Translations under genes and position numbers: made by a program | Notes under the pieces: model-generated | Seen by the model: only the letters and a program-made list of their open reading frames with translations | The model's database searches: none | What the model was told of the DNA's origin: nothing | Shown here: piece after piece, positions 9,631 through 22,217 of the stretch | How the letters are laid out: the number at the start of each line of letters is the position of its first letter | Numbering within the stretch: position 1 is the stretch's first letter | Assembly: GCA_029449245.1 (NCBI GenBank) | Contig: JANATF010000002.1 | Location: 2,356,001-2,420,000, forward strand | Reading direction: 5' to 3' | DNA length: 64,000 bases | Origin: Mortierella alpina | Lineage: Eukaryota; Mortierellomycota; Mortierellomycetes; Mortierellales; Mortierellaceae

Positions 9631-11965
9631 ATGCTTGGGTCTCATGGAAAGGTCAGTAACTGCTCAGCGTCTCCTGAAAGTTGCTCAGCTCAACGTCTCT
9701 CTCTCTAACGCACTCTCTCACTCGTTCTAATGCGCCCTCTTCGAACGGATAAACCTAACGTTGTGCGCTCTATGCGGTGTCTCAATGATAGTCAGCAAGC
9801 TATAGCAACAGCAATGGCAGTGGCAAAGACAACGGCGACAGTCGCGCAAACAATCACAACAACAGCAGCAACAGTAGCACCGGCAACAGCAGCAATCCAA
9901 GGTCTGTGTCCGCTCGCCTCTCGACAGGCATGATGCCGTACTTTATACCCCCTCCACCACCGTCAGCCCGAGACCAGCGAGGAGCAGCATGTCATGAGAG
10001 TGGGGACGCCCTTGACCTTATGACTCCGCCAATGTCACCGACAGAGCACAGTTTTAGTTTCGGGTCCACCATAGAGGGCCGACTGGCTGCCTCATCCTCA
10101 TCCTCGACTCTACGTCCATATGACCTCCCCTTTCCTCCCAATGATTTACAGTTGCCCCATCAAGTCGAGATTCCCAATGTGCCAGTCCTGGGCTCACTAG
10201 CCTCCCCAACCACCACAGGGTCCCTCTCCCTCTCGACCGCGGGCTCAATATCGGGGATATCCCCGCGGCCTGTCTCTTTTCATTGGGACGACTATCGAGA
10301 GTTCGAGGACGACGACGACGACGACGATGACATTGTGGAAGCTAGGCATCACGACCGCAGAGGCTGGAGCGAGCACGGTGGCACTTTAACAGAGGAGCGT
10401 GAGGACAGCGCGAGATATAGCTACAGTAACGCGAGCAGGAGTTCTTATCACCGTCAGTTCGAGGGGCACCACTCACTCGCGCGGCGCTCCTCTTTTGGAG
10501 GACAGGCGGATGAGGACAGGTACGACTCTCTCAGACATGGCATTGGACTAAACGTGTCCGACGTGAGCGAGGAGCTTGCCAAGGCTCGTTCACAGATGAA
10601 TCGAGCCACTCGAGCAATGAAGAGCATGGAACAGGAGCTAGAGGCCATGCAGCTGAGTATTGGTAAGAGCGACTAGTAGTTGCATTGACGCGCACCTGAA
10701 GCATTGCATCTTTATGTCTTACGAGAGGCAGAACGGCGCTCGGTACACATCCACTTCAACAATGAGATTGCAAGCTCACAAACCCTTTGTGTGCTTGTTC
10801 ATCGACGATAGATGAGAGCAAGGCATCCAGTGCCACTGCGAGGTCTGCCATCGAAGAAAACTACTGGCGGCTTGAATGCCTGGCTTTGACACTGGAAAAG
10901 GACCGACAGGACACGCATAAGCAGCTTCAAGCTGTTGGACGGGAATGTAGTGAGGCAAGTTCAATGTTGTCTGAAGCCGAAGGATGCGCTGTAGCGAGCT
11001 ATTCAGGTTCTAACTTTTTTGTTCAATACTTGGCGTAAGAATAGGCTGTTGGGTCCGTCACGAACTGGGAAGTTCGTATCGATTGGCTTGAAAGGCGCGT
11101 TGACAACACATCGGAATACGTGTCAGAGTTGGTGCTCTCAGAACAGGAGTGCATGTCCTTCATCAAGATGATTATTCAACAGAACCGGCGGTATGCTATG
11201 CCAGCGATCTCAAGAGCTACCGAGCGGAACATTAGACTTATGGCATCACCAAAGTTGAAGGAGATCTCACATTCAAGCAACCTTGCTGATATCGAACCCC
11301 AAGTGCCAATGCCAAGGTTGCAATCCCATCCACAGCCGATAGCGCAGCCGCAGCCCTCACCCAGGCTCGCCAACATTCCTATTTCTTGGCTACTGGATCC
11401 TATCATGCCTCCGAAACCACCAGAAATCCACGGGACAGAGTATTCACAAGATGATGAGCAATCATCAAAGGCAAGATCAGCCAAGAAGAGCACTGTAGAA
11501 CCACCAGCAGAATTCTGGAGAGATTTCTCTAGACTGACTTCGGCCTTCGAGACTGGCCAGGCACGGACACCCTTCACACCATTTCAGAGGTCTCGATCGC
11601 GTAGCACTGGTCCAGGTAGCTCCGCCGGCTTTTCCAGTCCGTCAGGCAGCAGCGGTAACGGTGGCTGTGGCAGCGGTAGCGGCAGCACTAACAGCGGCAG
11701 CAGCATATTCAAGGCGGCGATTGCCCGTCGCCCCCAAGTCGAAAACATGTCACCCATGCCCAAGATTCTGCCTCCGACTGTCGCTGCCCACAAGGTGCCG
11801 GCGGTGAAGCGCCGTAGTCAGGCGCATTTGCCGGTCCACTCGTGGCTGCAGTTCCAGTTCAGTAAGACCATGACCACCCCTGGACCTCGTGGCCAGACAG
11901 GGGGCAAGAAAAAGTCGAACGGCATGGGGTTTAAGCCTATCACGATCTTCCAGGCTACGGTTTAG
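9631..11965 (+). CDS. Unrecognised Ser/Pro-rich coiled-coil protein
   Basis: Four exons (9631-9651, 9792-10662, 10812-10954, 11045-11965) give 651 residues. I do not recognise the family. Residues about 10-45 are Asn/Ser/Gly-rich; next comes a proline patch (FIPPPPP), a Ser-rich region and an eight-residue Asp run. Residues about 265-400 form a long coiled coil (from SEELAKARSQMNRATRAMKS through NYWRLECLALTLEKDRQDTH to WLERRVDNTSEYVSELVLSE). The C-terminal part is disordered, Ser/Gly-rich, ending in a basic segment with KRRSQAHLPVHSW. The tiny first exon (7 codons) uses a GTCAGT donor. The junction of exons 3 and 4 keeps frame and coiled coil only with a GC donor (GAG|GCAAGT). A cytoskeletal or polarity scaffold is possible but is only a guess. 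Confidence 0.7.
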
Positions 11966-12187
11966 CTACGACTGTCTCTAGGCGGCCCTGTCATGCTGCA
12001 CTGTGCCTGGCGAAGCTGCGGTGATTCGTCGGTCACGTCCGAAATTTTTGTACAATATTTTCAACCGTTTTGTCTGCCTCCTTTGTCTCCTCTCTTTCTT
12101 GTCATTGACAGCTTCCTTCATTCCTACCTTTGTAATAAAAGCATCCGCCTCCGCTTCATTGCTGTAGCCTCGTATCGCGGAACCACA

Positions 12188-14915
12188 ATGGACGACGACT
12201 CTCCATTCATCACTCGTTCACGCTCAAGCGGCGACCGTAGCCGCTCCGGCATGCTTGAGCCTGTTGATTTCGACCTGAGCTCCTTCGACAACCATCACAA
12301 CAACAACGGCATCTTGAGCACGCCCAAGAAGAGCCGTTCCTTGTACCGCCGCAACTCATTCACGCCCCTCTTTGGCCGTGATGACTCTGGCATCTACGAG
12401 GGGACGAACGAAAAATACATCAATGACCCAATTCATGTAAGACGAACTATAAGACACTTTTGCGAGAGTGCTCTAAGAGCACAGACGTCCCCATTTTTTG
12501 ACTTTCGTGCTCCGTACCGCTACGGGAAGCAAGCACATGCATGGCATTTTGCGGCGTCCATCCAACAGCAGACGGGAAAAAACGCCACCAATATGAAGGA
12601 TCGCTTTCGGGCTCTCTTTTCGCCTACTCACTTTCCCACACACTCCTTCCAGCGCTGATTGCAGGCGATATTTGGATGGTTGGGTCTGTCAGCACCTCAC
12701 CTATAATCTTTATACTGACATCCCATCTGTGCTTATTCGACCTCATGCGCTCATAGGGACATGTCCTGCTCGACAGTGATTGCCTCAGCTGCATTGATAC
12801 GCCTCAATTCCAGAGGCTTCGAGATCTCACGCGTACGTCATTCTTCCTGTTCAAGTATTGGTGCATGGTTATCATTGCTCTCCCAATAACCAACGAGATG
12901 TATTTTTTTGGGCTGAATAGAGCTTGGATCCGCATATTACGTATTCCCAGGCGCAACACACAAACGGTTTGAAGTAAGTAGCATTGTGCGTTGGCACGGT
13001 ACGTCTTGAATGAATCACCACGAGGGATGCTGACCATGGCCGGATTTTCTCTCATAGCACTCTATCGGAACATCGCATCTTGCCGGAGAGTTGGTCGAGA
13101 GGTTCCGAGATACTCAGCCAGAGCTCGAGATCAGTGCGAGTGATGTTAAATGCGTCAAGCTCGCGGGATTGTGCCATGATCTAGGTGAGGGAGACAGTCG
13201 GAAAGGGTCCAGCGTGTTTGACAGTTTATCGCGGTATGTTCAGTGTCTGACAGACTCTTCTTCCAATCTTGGGTTCTGCTAGGTCATGGGCCATTCAGTC
13301 ACGTATTTGACAACGAGTTCATTCCTCGAGCCATTCCTGGATCCACATGGACACATGAGCAAGGCTCCGAGATGATGCTCGAATACTTGGTCGACGAAAA
13401 CGCGGTTGATATTGATAGCGAGGAGCTCAACTTCATCAAGGACCTCATTATGGGCGAGCGGCGAGGAAATAGCCAGTAAGACATACAATATGCGCTTGTG
13501 AACATCTGCAATGTCCCCCCCCCTACTTTTACGTAATGGCAGATCCAGGAACGAGTACTGATGTCCCCTGGTATGCGTATTTTAGACGTCGCGCATTCCT
13601 GTTTGATATCGTATCCAACAAACGCAACTCGCTTGACGTGGACAAGTACGACTATCTACAGAGAGATTGTTACAACGTCGGGATCAGAAGCGCTGGATTC
13701 GATTGCTCGAGAATTATGAGAATGTCGAGGGTTATCGATGATCAGATCTGTTGGCATCACAAGGAGGTCTACAACCTGTACGAATTGTACCACACCCGTT
13801 TCAGTCTCTTCAAGCGGGTGTATACTCATCGTGTTGGAAAGGCCATCGAGTACATGTTGACGGATGCGCTCCTCGCAGCAGACAGCATCATGGGTATCTC
13901 ATCCTCTATCTTTCGAGGTGAGGATTATCTCCATCTTACAGACGATATCATAAGGCAAATTGAGCGGTCTCCTCTTGAGGTACGGGTTACGTGAGTCTAT
14001 GTTACATTGAATAACTAGCTTTTGCAGCTTTTGAGTTCTAATTGGCATGGTTCTTTAATGTCTTCGGAACATAGGGCCTTGAGGAGTCCAAGGCTATCTT
14101 GAAACGCGTTCGAACTCGTAACTTATACAAGTTTGTGGACGAGATTTTGATCCCCCGTGAGAAGCTTGGCCGATTGACGAAGGTAAACATGCGGTTCCAT
14201 GACACTTTATGTTATTTGCAAGGGTGTGAATACTGATACATTGGTCATTGAATTTTATGGGTCGCCAGCAAAATATCAATGCCGCCGAGATTGTTTCTTG
14301 CCAAGGTGCAAATGATCATCTCACGCAGGAGGATGTTATTGTCGAATTTCTCAAGAACAACTATGCCATGAAGGACCAGAACCCGGTCGACGGCATCAAG
14401 TTCTTTTCAAAGCAGAATAATTCAGGTATGTGATATGAACAGGTCATCTCTTCATTTTCTACTCGCAATAACTTGTGCTGACCGACAGGCCCACTTCCAA
14501 TGTTGTAGCTTCCTATCATATTCCAAAGGAAAAGGTTTCAAGTCTCATTCCAAGTGAATTCCAAGAGAATATTATCCGTGTCTATGCTCGAGACCCATCC
14601 AAGGTCAAGGCAGTTCACGAAGCGTTCCGTCGCCTGATGTCGAGGTTCTATCGTGGCAGTGATGGATCCAGCAACCTGCCTCCTTCGTCGACTTCACCTT
14701 ATTATGATTCCAGGAACACCACTCCTGAGAAAGCGGCTAGTAATGTAGCACTCAACTGGATCCAATCGCGCCAGGCATCTCCCACGCGTAGTCTAGGGAG
14801 CGGTAACAAGAGGCGGTTCCGAAGCTCAAGTCCCTCACCGGTGCGACCTCCGAAATCAGCTGGGTCCAAGTTCACGGCAGACGGCATCATGGATATCTCG
14901 GACGATGAAAACTGA
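12188..14915 (+). CDS. SAMHD1-type HD-domain dNTP triphosphohydrolase
   Basis: Probable dNTPase that splits dNTPs into deoxynucleoside and triphosphate, controlling nucleotide pools. Nine exons (12188-12436, 12757-12832, 12921-12973, 13058-13184, 13283-13475, 13586-13979, 14075-14182, 14269-14429, 14489-14915) give 595 residues. The core reads NDPIHGHV, then [40 protein letters not shown] and [16 protein letters not shown]. Metal ligands by family are H127, H166, D167 and D252 (in [10 protein letters not shown]). A DQICWH...NLYELYHTR segment and the [10 protein letters not shown] region complete the catalytic and tetramer core. No SAM domain precedes it: residues 1-80 are Ser-rich and basic. 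Two junctions were fixed by phase: acceptor TTTTAG at 13585 and the weaker donor GTGATA at 14430. Animal SAMHD1 restricts viruses; the fungal role is inferred to be pool control. Confidence 0.9.
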
Positions 14916-15166
14916 TTGAAGAGAGAGGGGATGGTTTTTTTTTACCCGTATGTGTCATTCAAAACAATCTCGCATAGCATCCAGAACATGGCATTGACAA
15001 AAACTTCATACATAAAACAAGAAAAGATATGTGCACTACATCCATTTCTTTTTGATCGTGTTTATTCCTGGTGAACGCTGATGGCTGCCCACTGGTGTCT
15101 AATTTTGAGTATGGAAGGGAGAGAGAGAGGGTGTGTGTGTTGAATGATATCCATGGATCTGCTGCT

Positions 15167-15872
15167 TTATTCCTGCTTCTTGTACTCGACAGTCTCGCCA
15201 CGGGCAGCCATCCTTGCCTTGGCTTCTCTGTATGCCCAGGTGTGGACGTTGGTATCAGGCTTGTAGTACATCAAGACGGTTCCCAAGACCATGGCACCTC
15301 CGAAGCCATAGACGAAGATGTTCTCCCAGTCCTCCTTGACGCGCTTGGTTCCAGGGGCAAGGGGCTACACGAAGTAATAGAAAAAATATGCATCGAATAA
15401 GTCCTGTGTGATGTTTCCTTCTTTCCTTTGCGGATATGACAGCTGATGCTTCCTGTAGCGGAAGAAGCAAAGGTAGTTGCATGTCTTTCTCCTATGCGAG
15501 TGGTGAGCAAATTTGGTTGATTCGTGTCCTGAGGTTGCTCCGAGATTGATTCCTGCTACGGCACACTACGAACGGTGAGTGATTTGCTGCAGGCTTTTAA
15601 GTCGTCTCTTATCTCAAAAACACCACTGTCCTGCGTCTCCTCGTCTCCCGCTTGACCATGGTGGGATCCAAGTGCGCACAAAGGATTCCTGCTCCTGGTT
15701 TCGGCATGTCCGAGGGGGCTGTTGCAAGTATTCGGGTGGGCAATTGTAGTACCTTCTCGCCGAAAAGGTATCCGGTGGGCTGGTTGTATCCCTCAGCGTG
15801 TCCTCCACGACGGAGCTGGACAGCTCTGCGGAAGGGTGTGCGAGTCAATGAACGGATGATGACGCTGGACAT
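15167..15872 (-). CDS. Complex I ESSS/NDUFB11-type accessory subunit
   Basis: Accessory single-pass subunit of mitochondrial NADH:ubiquinone oxidoreductase (membrane arm). Two exons (15872-15753, 15364-15167) give 105 residues. The N terminus is basic and Ser/Arg-rich (MSSVIIRSLTRTPFRRAVQL), a mitochondrial presequence. After GYLFGEKPLAPGTKRVKEDW comes one membrane helix (FVYGFGGAMVLGTVLMYY), then KPDTNVHTWAYREAKARM. The pattern of W, helix, PD, W, REA matches the ESSS/NDUFB11 family, whose human member has YLPD...WSRREAERLV. It shares a 321-base divergent promoter with POB3. Confidence 0.82.
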
Positions 15873-16193
15873 GCTGGGGTGTGAGTGTGAGAATGAGTGG
15901 TCTAGAGAAGAGAAGAGTCGGAGCATCATCCGAAATTGATCAAGACACATAATCCTGCAGCCAACAGACCCACGCACGAATGAACGTCAGATTTCGCAGT
16001 GGCTTAGCACAACATTACTTCAGTTTCGACGCGCCGTTCAGCTGAACCTCTGTCCACCCTGCGCTTGCGACTCTGTCACTCCACCCTTCTTTTCTATTTG
16101 TTCAACTGCACCATCTTCTGGACACAGTAACGCAGAGGCTCATTCTCCCATCAGAACAGAAAACAGCACTTCAGGACAGGAGAATAACGCACC
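15873..16193. promoter_or_regulatory. Bidirectional promoter, ESSS subunit / POB3
   Basis: 321 bases between two divergent ATGs. Both genes are housekeeping (respiration, chromatin). I see no clear TATA box, as is common for such promoters. Confidence 0.55.
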
Positions 16194-18242
16194 ATGAGCG
16201 AGAAGGTCAACCAGTTCGACGACATCTACCTGGGCATCGCTCCTGAGCTGGGCTTGTTGCGTCTCGCACAGAGTGGACTGGGCTGGAAGGCTCGTCAGGG
16301 TGATGGACTCTTCACAGTCAGGGATGCTGATCTCAAGAGGACCACCTGGCTTCGCGCCGCACGCAACTTTCAACTGCGCATTCAGCTTCGTGATGGCAGG
16401 ATTGTCAAGTTTGATGGATTCCAGCGCGACGTAAGGACATCAGCTCATGTCTATGGAGTTGTAGATCACTCGACACGCACAGAAGCACTGGCTTTGTGGA
16501 TACGAGGACCCTATTGGGGGCTAACACAGAGCGTGATACTCTTTCTTCTCTTTTTCGACTCTTAGGATTATGAAAAGCTGAAGGATATCATCAAGGCAAA
16601 CTATGGACTGCAGCTAGAAACCAAGGAGATGAGCGTCAAGGGCTGGAACTGGGGAGAGACCGACTTTACGAGTACGTCTGGATGTGTCAGGAAGGACAAA
16701 TGTGTCAACACCCTCGACGACTTCGGTTTGAAGAACCCTTCAACTCACGCAATCAATTATTGCCTTTGATGTTCTTATTGTGAATAGGCGGTAACTTGGT
16801 GTTTAGCGTTCAAAACAAGGAAATGTTCGAGATCCCACTCAACGAGGTCACCAACACATCGCTCACAGCCAAGCACGAGGTCATGATTGAGCTCGGTGGC
16901 CCTGATGGTGAAGGTGGCGCACAAAAGGACAAGAACCGGAAGGGTGATCAGCTTGTGGAGATGAGATTCTATGTTCCAGGAACCAAGGCTCAGGAGGGCG
17001 AAGGCGAGGAGGAGAGTGCAGCCAACGTACGTGCTCTAGCTGAGAGTCAATGGCACGAAAAATGTTTCCCAGAAACCATCATGGTTTTGACCGTCTTCCT
17101 TTTTCTGCCAACATTTAGGTCTTCTACAACTTGATCAAGAACGAGGCCGATATTGGAGATGCAGCACCAGGCGACGGCATTGTTCTCTTCTCGGATACTT
17201 TGTGCTTGACACCTCGTGGTCGTTATGACATTGACATGTTCCCTACATTCCTCCGTCTGCGTGGAAAGACCACCGACTACAAGATTGCATACACCAGCAT
17301 CATCAAGCTGTTCCTTTTGCCCAAGCCTGATGATGTCCATGTGCTCTTTGTCATTGGACTGGATCCTCCACTGCGTCAGGGTCAGACCAGGTACCCGTTC
17401 TTGGTTTTCCAGTTTGTGAGGGAGGAGGAAACGGATGTGACGCTGAACCTGGACGAGGAGACCATTGCCAGCAAGTATGAGGGCAAGCTGGAAAAGAAGT
17501 ACGAGACAAGGACATACGAGGTTGTGAGCACGCTCTTCAAGGCCTTGACCGGCCGTCGTGTCACCATTCCTTCAGAGTTCTTCAAGAGTTATCACAACCA
17601 ATCGGCCATCAAGTGCTCCATGAAGGCCAACGAGGGAGTTCTCTACCCACTGGACAAGTCGTTTCTTTTTATCCCCAAGCCCCCAACATTCATTCCTCAT
17701 TCCGAGATTGGTTCAGTGACGTTCTCGCGTGTGGGCGGTACGGCCACGTCGGCCTCCAGGACGTTTGATCTCAAGTTCAACATGAAATCCGGCGTGGACT
17801 ACTCGTTCTCGAGCATCAACCGCGAGGAATACGCCAACTTGAACGAGTTCCTGCAGAACAAGAAGATCAAGACCAAATCGATGGAGGACGAGTCCAATGG
17901 ACGTTACGTTGAGATGGCAGATGAGAGCGATTCCGACGAAGACACTGGCAAACGCAAGAGAAAGTCGATCGTCCAGGACTTTGGCGGTGACGATGATGAG
18001 GGTGAATCCAGCCGTAAGTCCGCCAATCTATCATTTTGTTTTTATATCGACTGTATATGGGATGGGGACCTAACTCCTTTTTTTCTTCGATTCCAGCTGA
18101 CGAGGACTTTGTGGCCGAGAGTGAGAGTGATGTCGCCGAAGAGTTTGACGAGAACGTCAGTGATTCAGGCGGATCTGGTGGCTCGGATGACGAGGACGAT
18201 GCTAAAGCTGGAGACCGACCAGCCAAAAAATCCAAAAAGTAG
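16194..18242 (+). CDS. POB3: FACT complex subunit POB3/SSRP1
   Basis: Histone chaperone subunit that partners SPT16 in FACT and reorganises nucleosomes during transcription and replication; nuclear. Five exons (16194-16430, 16566-16671, 16788-17026, 17119-18013, 18097-18242) give 540 residues, close to yeast Pob3. The N-terminal dimerisation part starts FDDIYLGIAPELGLLRLAQS and contains KGWNWGETDF. The structure-specific recognition region holds GRYDIDMFPTFLRLRGKTTDYKI and FLLPKPDDVHVLFVIGLDPP. The second PH pair contains VLYPLDKSFLFIPKPP and SFSSINREEY. The tail is acidic with KRKRKS and ends KKSKK. As in yeast, the HMG box of animal SSRP1 is absent, so a separate Nhp6-like protein would be expected. 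Confidence 0.95.
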
Positions 18243-18389
18243 ATTCCTCGCACCATCCTTCTTTCTCTTCTCAACTATATTTTTCATTACATACAAACAG
18301 CACACTTTTTGCTCCGCAAACTTCTTTGCCAAGGAAGGCCATGAAAAGGAAAAGCAGAAATTTTATGGGTACGTTTTTTGTATGATGCT

Positions 18390-21300
18390 TTAGACAATAT
18401 CCAACCTGTTGAAGAAAAAAAAAGGATGACAGAGGTTAGCAAAAGATCAATCAACCAACAAGCAAGGTATGAGCACCATCGAGACATAGATACATAAACG
18501 TACTTGGACTTCAGCTTGACGACAAGAGCCCACTCCTCCTTCGTCAAGTCATTACGGAACGACTCCTTCAGAATGTTGATCGACTCGCGCGAGATCATCG
18601 AGTAGAATTCTGACTGCTCGTTGAAATGCCTTCCGAACGTCTTTGCGTTTTCGTACACAGCGCACTCGATCTTGATGGCAATTCCTCCTCCAGAGGCGCC
18701 CTTCTTGACAGTCTCGACCTGCTTGTGGTTCTGCTCCATCGAGGTGATCTTTCCAAGGTACACAATCTCCTTGGCCTTGGTCTCTGGATCGACATTGATG
18801 ACACAAAGTGGGGTTCCTTGCTTCATCACACCCTCAGCAACATCCACTCCGATAATAATGGGGTCCTTCTTGTTGAAGATCGCACCAGGAACCATCTTGA
18901 GGATACAGGGGAAGACAGCCGAGGGAGCCTGGTCCTTGCGACGCTCCTCTGTGAGCTGGTTGTGGTAAGCGGTGAACTGATCAAACAAGTGGTAAATAAT
19001 ATCGGCCTTGAACACCCTGATGCCCATCTCCTCGGCCATCTGCTCCGCCTCCTTGTCCACCTTGACATCGAAGCACAGCAAACAAGCCAGCTCCTTGGAC
19101 TTTTCCAACATGGTACTTGCGCGCATGATATCCTTCTTGTGGACGGGTCCAATGTTAATTCCAGAGACGGGAATCTTGGAAACTCTCAAGAACTCGAGCA
19201 AGGCCTCCAGGGATCCCAGAGTCGAGGCCTGGACGCAGACACCCTGGCCCGACTTGTCGATCGATGTCAAGAGCGTCTTCAAGTCGCTCATGACCTCGTC
19301 CTTCATCTGGTCCTCATCATCGTCAGGTCCAACCACCAAGAGACGGGAACCAGCAATGGCCTTCTCCAGATCTGGGGCGGAAATCTTGATACCCAGAGAG
19401 GCCTTGACTTCTTTGTGGTGAACATAGGCAGACTTGACACGCAACTCCTTCAGAGGCTGCGGCGTCAATAGCGCACGGACGTTGGTCGCAATGGCTCCGT
19501 TTAGACCACAAAGAACAATGCGATCACCTTCCTTCAGCACACCGTTGGACAAGACTACATCGATTGTGGTTCCGAGACCTTCAATGACCTTGACTTCCAA
19601 AACCGTACACTCCAACTCGGAAATGTACATCAGACGCTCGCTCATACGGGTCTGCGTCAACTCGACCAACAACATGATCATGTCGGGGATACCCTCACCA
19701 GTGTGCGCAGAGGTAGGCACCAGGGAGACGTACTTGCCCATGTTCTTGTTGTCATAGTAGAGCTCGGCGTTCAATCCGTTCTCCTGGAAGGCTGTGATGG
19801 TGGCGTTCTTGCGGGTCTCAAACTCTTGCTGAACCGACTTTGTCTGCTGCGCAAGCGAATCGACGAACGAGTTGTCGGGGATGGCCTTCCAGCCATAGAT
19901 ACGATCAATCTTGTTCAGAGCAACAATGAAGGGCGTCTTCTTGTCACGGAGCAACTTGAGCGACTCGAGCGTCTGGGGCTCGAGACCGTGCATGATATCG
20001 ACGACCAAGATGGCAATGTTACAGAGCGAGGAACCACGGGAACGCAAGTTCGTGAAGGACTCGTGTCCGGGGGTATCGATGACCAAGAGACCAGGCAGCT
20101 TGTAAACCTTGGAGCCGTCCTTGTTCAGAACCGCAGTCTTGGCTTTGATGGTCTCCAGAGGGAAGTAGGTGGCACCAATCTGCTGAGTGATTCCTCCAGC
20201 CTCACCCTCCTGAACGTTGGTCTGACGAATCTTGTCCAACAACTTTGTCTTTCCGGTATCGACGTGTCCGAGAATACAGCAAATAGGCGAACGCAAATCA
20301 TCTGCAGAGCGGGCAGCCATGGCGGCAGCAACACGGGCCTTCCTGCGCTCAGCAGCCTGCTCTTTGCGAATACGCTCGGCTCTGGCGGTTGAGGTCTCCT
20401 GGTCCGATTCTGAGTCCGAGTCGTCCGAGTCCGAGTCTGAGTAATCCGAGGAGTCATCCGAGTCATCGTCCGAGTCATCATCCGAGTCGTCCTCAGAGGA
20501 TTCGGATTCGGGCTCGGGCTGCTTCTTGGCTGGTGCACCCTTCTTGTTGGCGGCTGGGCCCTTCTTTGCTGGCGCCTTTGAGGGAGCAGCCTTGGTGGGC
20601 GCGGGCTTGGCAGGTGCGGGCTTAGCGGCAGCCTTTGGCTTCTCCTCCTCGTCGCTGCTCTGATCCCAGCTGTCCTTGACGTCCTCATCCTCCTCCTTCT
20701 CATCTACCTTCTCAGCAGCGGCCTCCCAATCGTCTTCCTCGTCATCCTTCTCAGCTGCGGCCTCCCAATCGTCTGCCGAGGCCTCGTCCTTCTCAGAGAC
20801 TGCGGCAGAAACTGGTGTAACAATCTCGACAGGCGCTGAAATCTTGGGTGATGAGGGTGGTGGGGTCTGGTTCTGCTGAGAGCCCTTCTTCTTCTTGTTG
20901 CCGTAGACGACCTTCTTCTTGGTGTCAGTCTCACCAGACTTCTCAAGGCCCTCGACAATGACGCCTGACTCCAAGAGCTGCTGCTTACGAAGAGCGGCCT
21001 TGGCTTGGGCTTCCTTCTGAGCCTTGGTCAGAAGTGTACCGTCCTTACGCTTCTGCTCCAGCTTTGCCCTCTCCTTCTCCTTCTTCTTGGCCTTCAAGGC
21101 AGCCTTCTCTGCCTCCTCTTCCTCGATCTTGCGAAGTCTCTCGGCCTCCTTGGCCTGCTCCTCCTCGAAGATGCGGCGTGCCTCCTCTTCCTCAGCTCTC
21201 TGCTTCTCCAGCAAGGCCTGAAAAAGAATCAACATAAAGCCTCGGTTAGCATTTGACGTCATCGAGCATGAACTATCTTCTCCAGGTTCAAGAGTCCGAA

Positions 21301-22217
21301 AATCGATGATCGCTGTAAACAACGTACCTTGAGAGCACCGAGACCGGCAGGGCCCTTCTTCTTGGGCTTGACCTCTTCCTTGGGAGCCGCAGCAGCGGCC
21401 TTTTTCTTCTTCTTCTTGTTCTTTGACTTTGATCCCGCAGCCTCATCCTCGTCCTCGTCGTCATCGTCCTGCGCAGCCGCTGGTTCAGGGGTAGATTCCT
21501 TCTTGGGCTCCTCAACCTTCTCGGCAACATCGGGCTTAGGGTTCTCCTTCTTTGCCTTCTCAGCGGCGAGACGCTTTTTCTCCTTCTCACGCTCCTTCTT
21601 CTCGCGCTCCTTCTCCTTCTTGGTCTTGATCCTGACTACGGGCTCGCCATCGTCGAGCTCATCCTGATCAGCCTCGGGGGCGGGAGCAGCGGCCTTTGGG
21701 GCAGTCTTCTTCTTGGACGCCTTGGCGACCATGCTCATAAGACCACCCTCACCATCATCATCGTCGTGTTCAACATGATCGGGGATCACGACCTCGGGCT
21801 CCTCGGGTGTGCCGGTGACGCCAAGGGCTTCCTGGTCCTGTTCGAACTCGTTCTCCCTATGGAAGCGCACACACGACAGAAAATATAGACCAACCGCCTG
21901 TCAGTCCGAGTTTTAAAGAAGCAGGAACATAGTGTACAAGTGTAGTGTTGTGTGGGGGTGGGTCCTGGGATATGCTGGAATAGGAGGTGGTTGTTCCGAG
22001 GGACAGCGAAAAGCGCGCCGCAGCAAACACGGTTGGACTCGTCAGGAGATCAATTCTCCTCTCGCTCTTTTGCTGCAGGTCTTTGGGCCGGTGAATGAAT
22101 GAGGAGGATGCGAGGATAGCGACGCATCGAATGGATGGAGAGCTGCCTGAGGGGGTGTTTCCGTGATTACCAGTAGTCGTCCTGCTTCTTCTTCTTGTTT
22201 CCCTTCTTTGGCGGCAT
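18390..22217 (-). CDS. FUN12: Translation initiation factor eIF5B
   Basis: GTPase that joins the 60S subunit to the 40S initiation complex; orthologue of bacterial IF2. Four exons (22217-22171, 21856-21328, 21217-18504, 18405-18390) give 1101 residues. It begins [16 protein letters not shown]. Residues 16-480 are charged Lys/Glu/Asp-rich with coiled-coil stretches ([20 protein letters not shown]) and Asp/Ser runs. The G domain begins near residue 508: [14 protein letters not shown] (G1), [14 protein letters not shown] (G2), DTPGHESF (G3) and NKIDRIYGW (G4). Domains II-IV follow, including [10 protein letters not shown]. The last exon is only 16 bases, encoding the end of ...KLKSKLDIV and the stop; it is needed because reading through the donor gives a non-eIF5B tail. 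Start is divergent from the RFC subunit gene. Confidence 0.95.

Noticed and set aside
13515-13523. C9 run as a possible frameshift error
   Set aside because: It lies inside the intron once the acceptor at 13585 is used, so it does not affect the protein.
13536-13585. ATG at 13536 as an internal start or exon start in the SAMHD1-type gene
   Set aside because: The nearer acceptor at 13542 puts a stop in frame; the acceptor at 13585 joins cleanly to the conserved [12 protein letters not shown] block.
18626-20879. Several plus-strand frames of 100-280 codons
   Set aside because: Antisense to the eIF5B coding exon, Leu/Asp/Ser-rich by codon mirroring.
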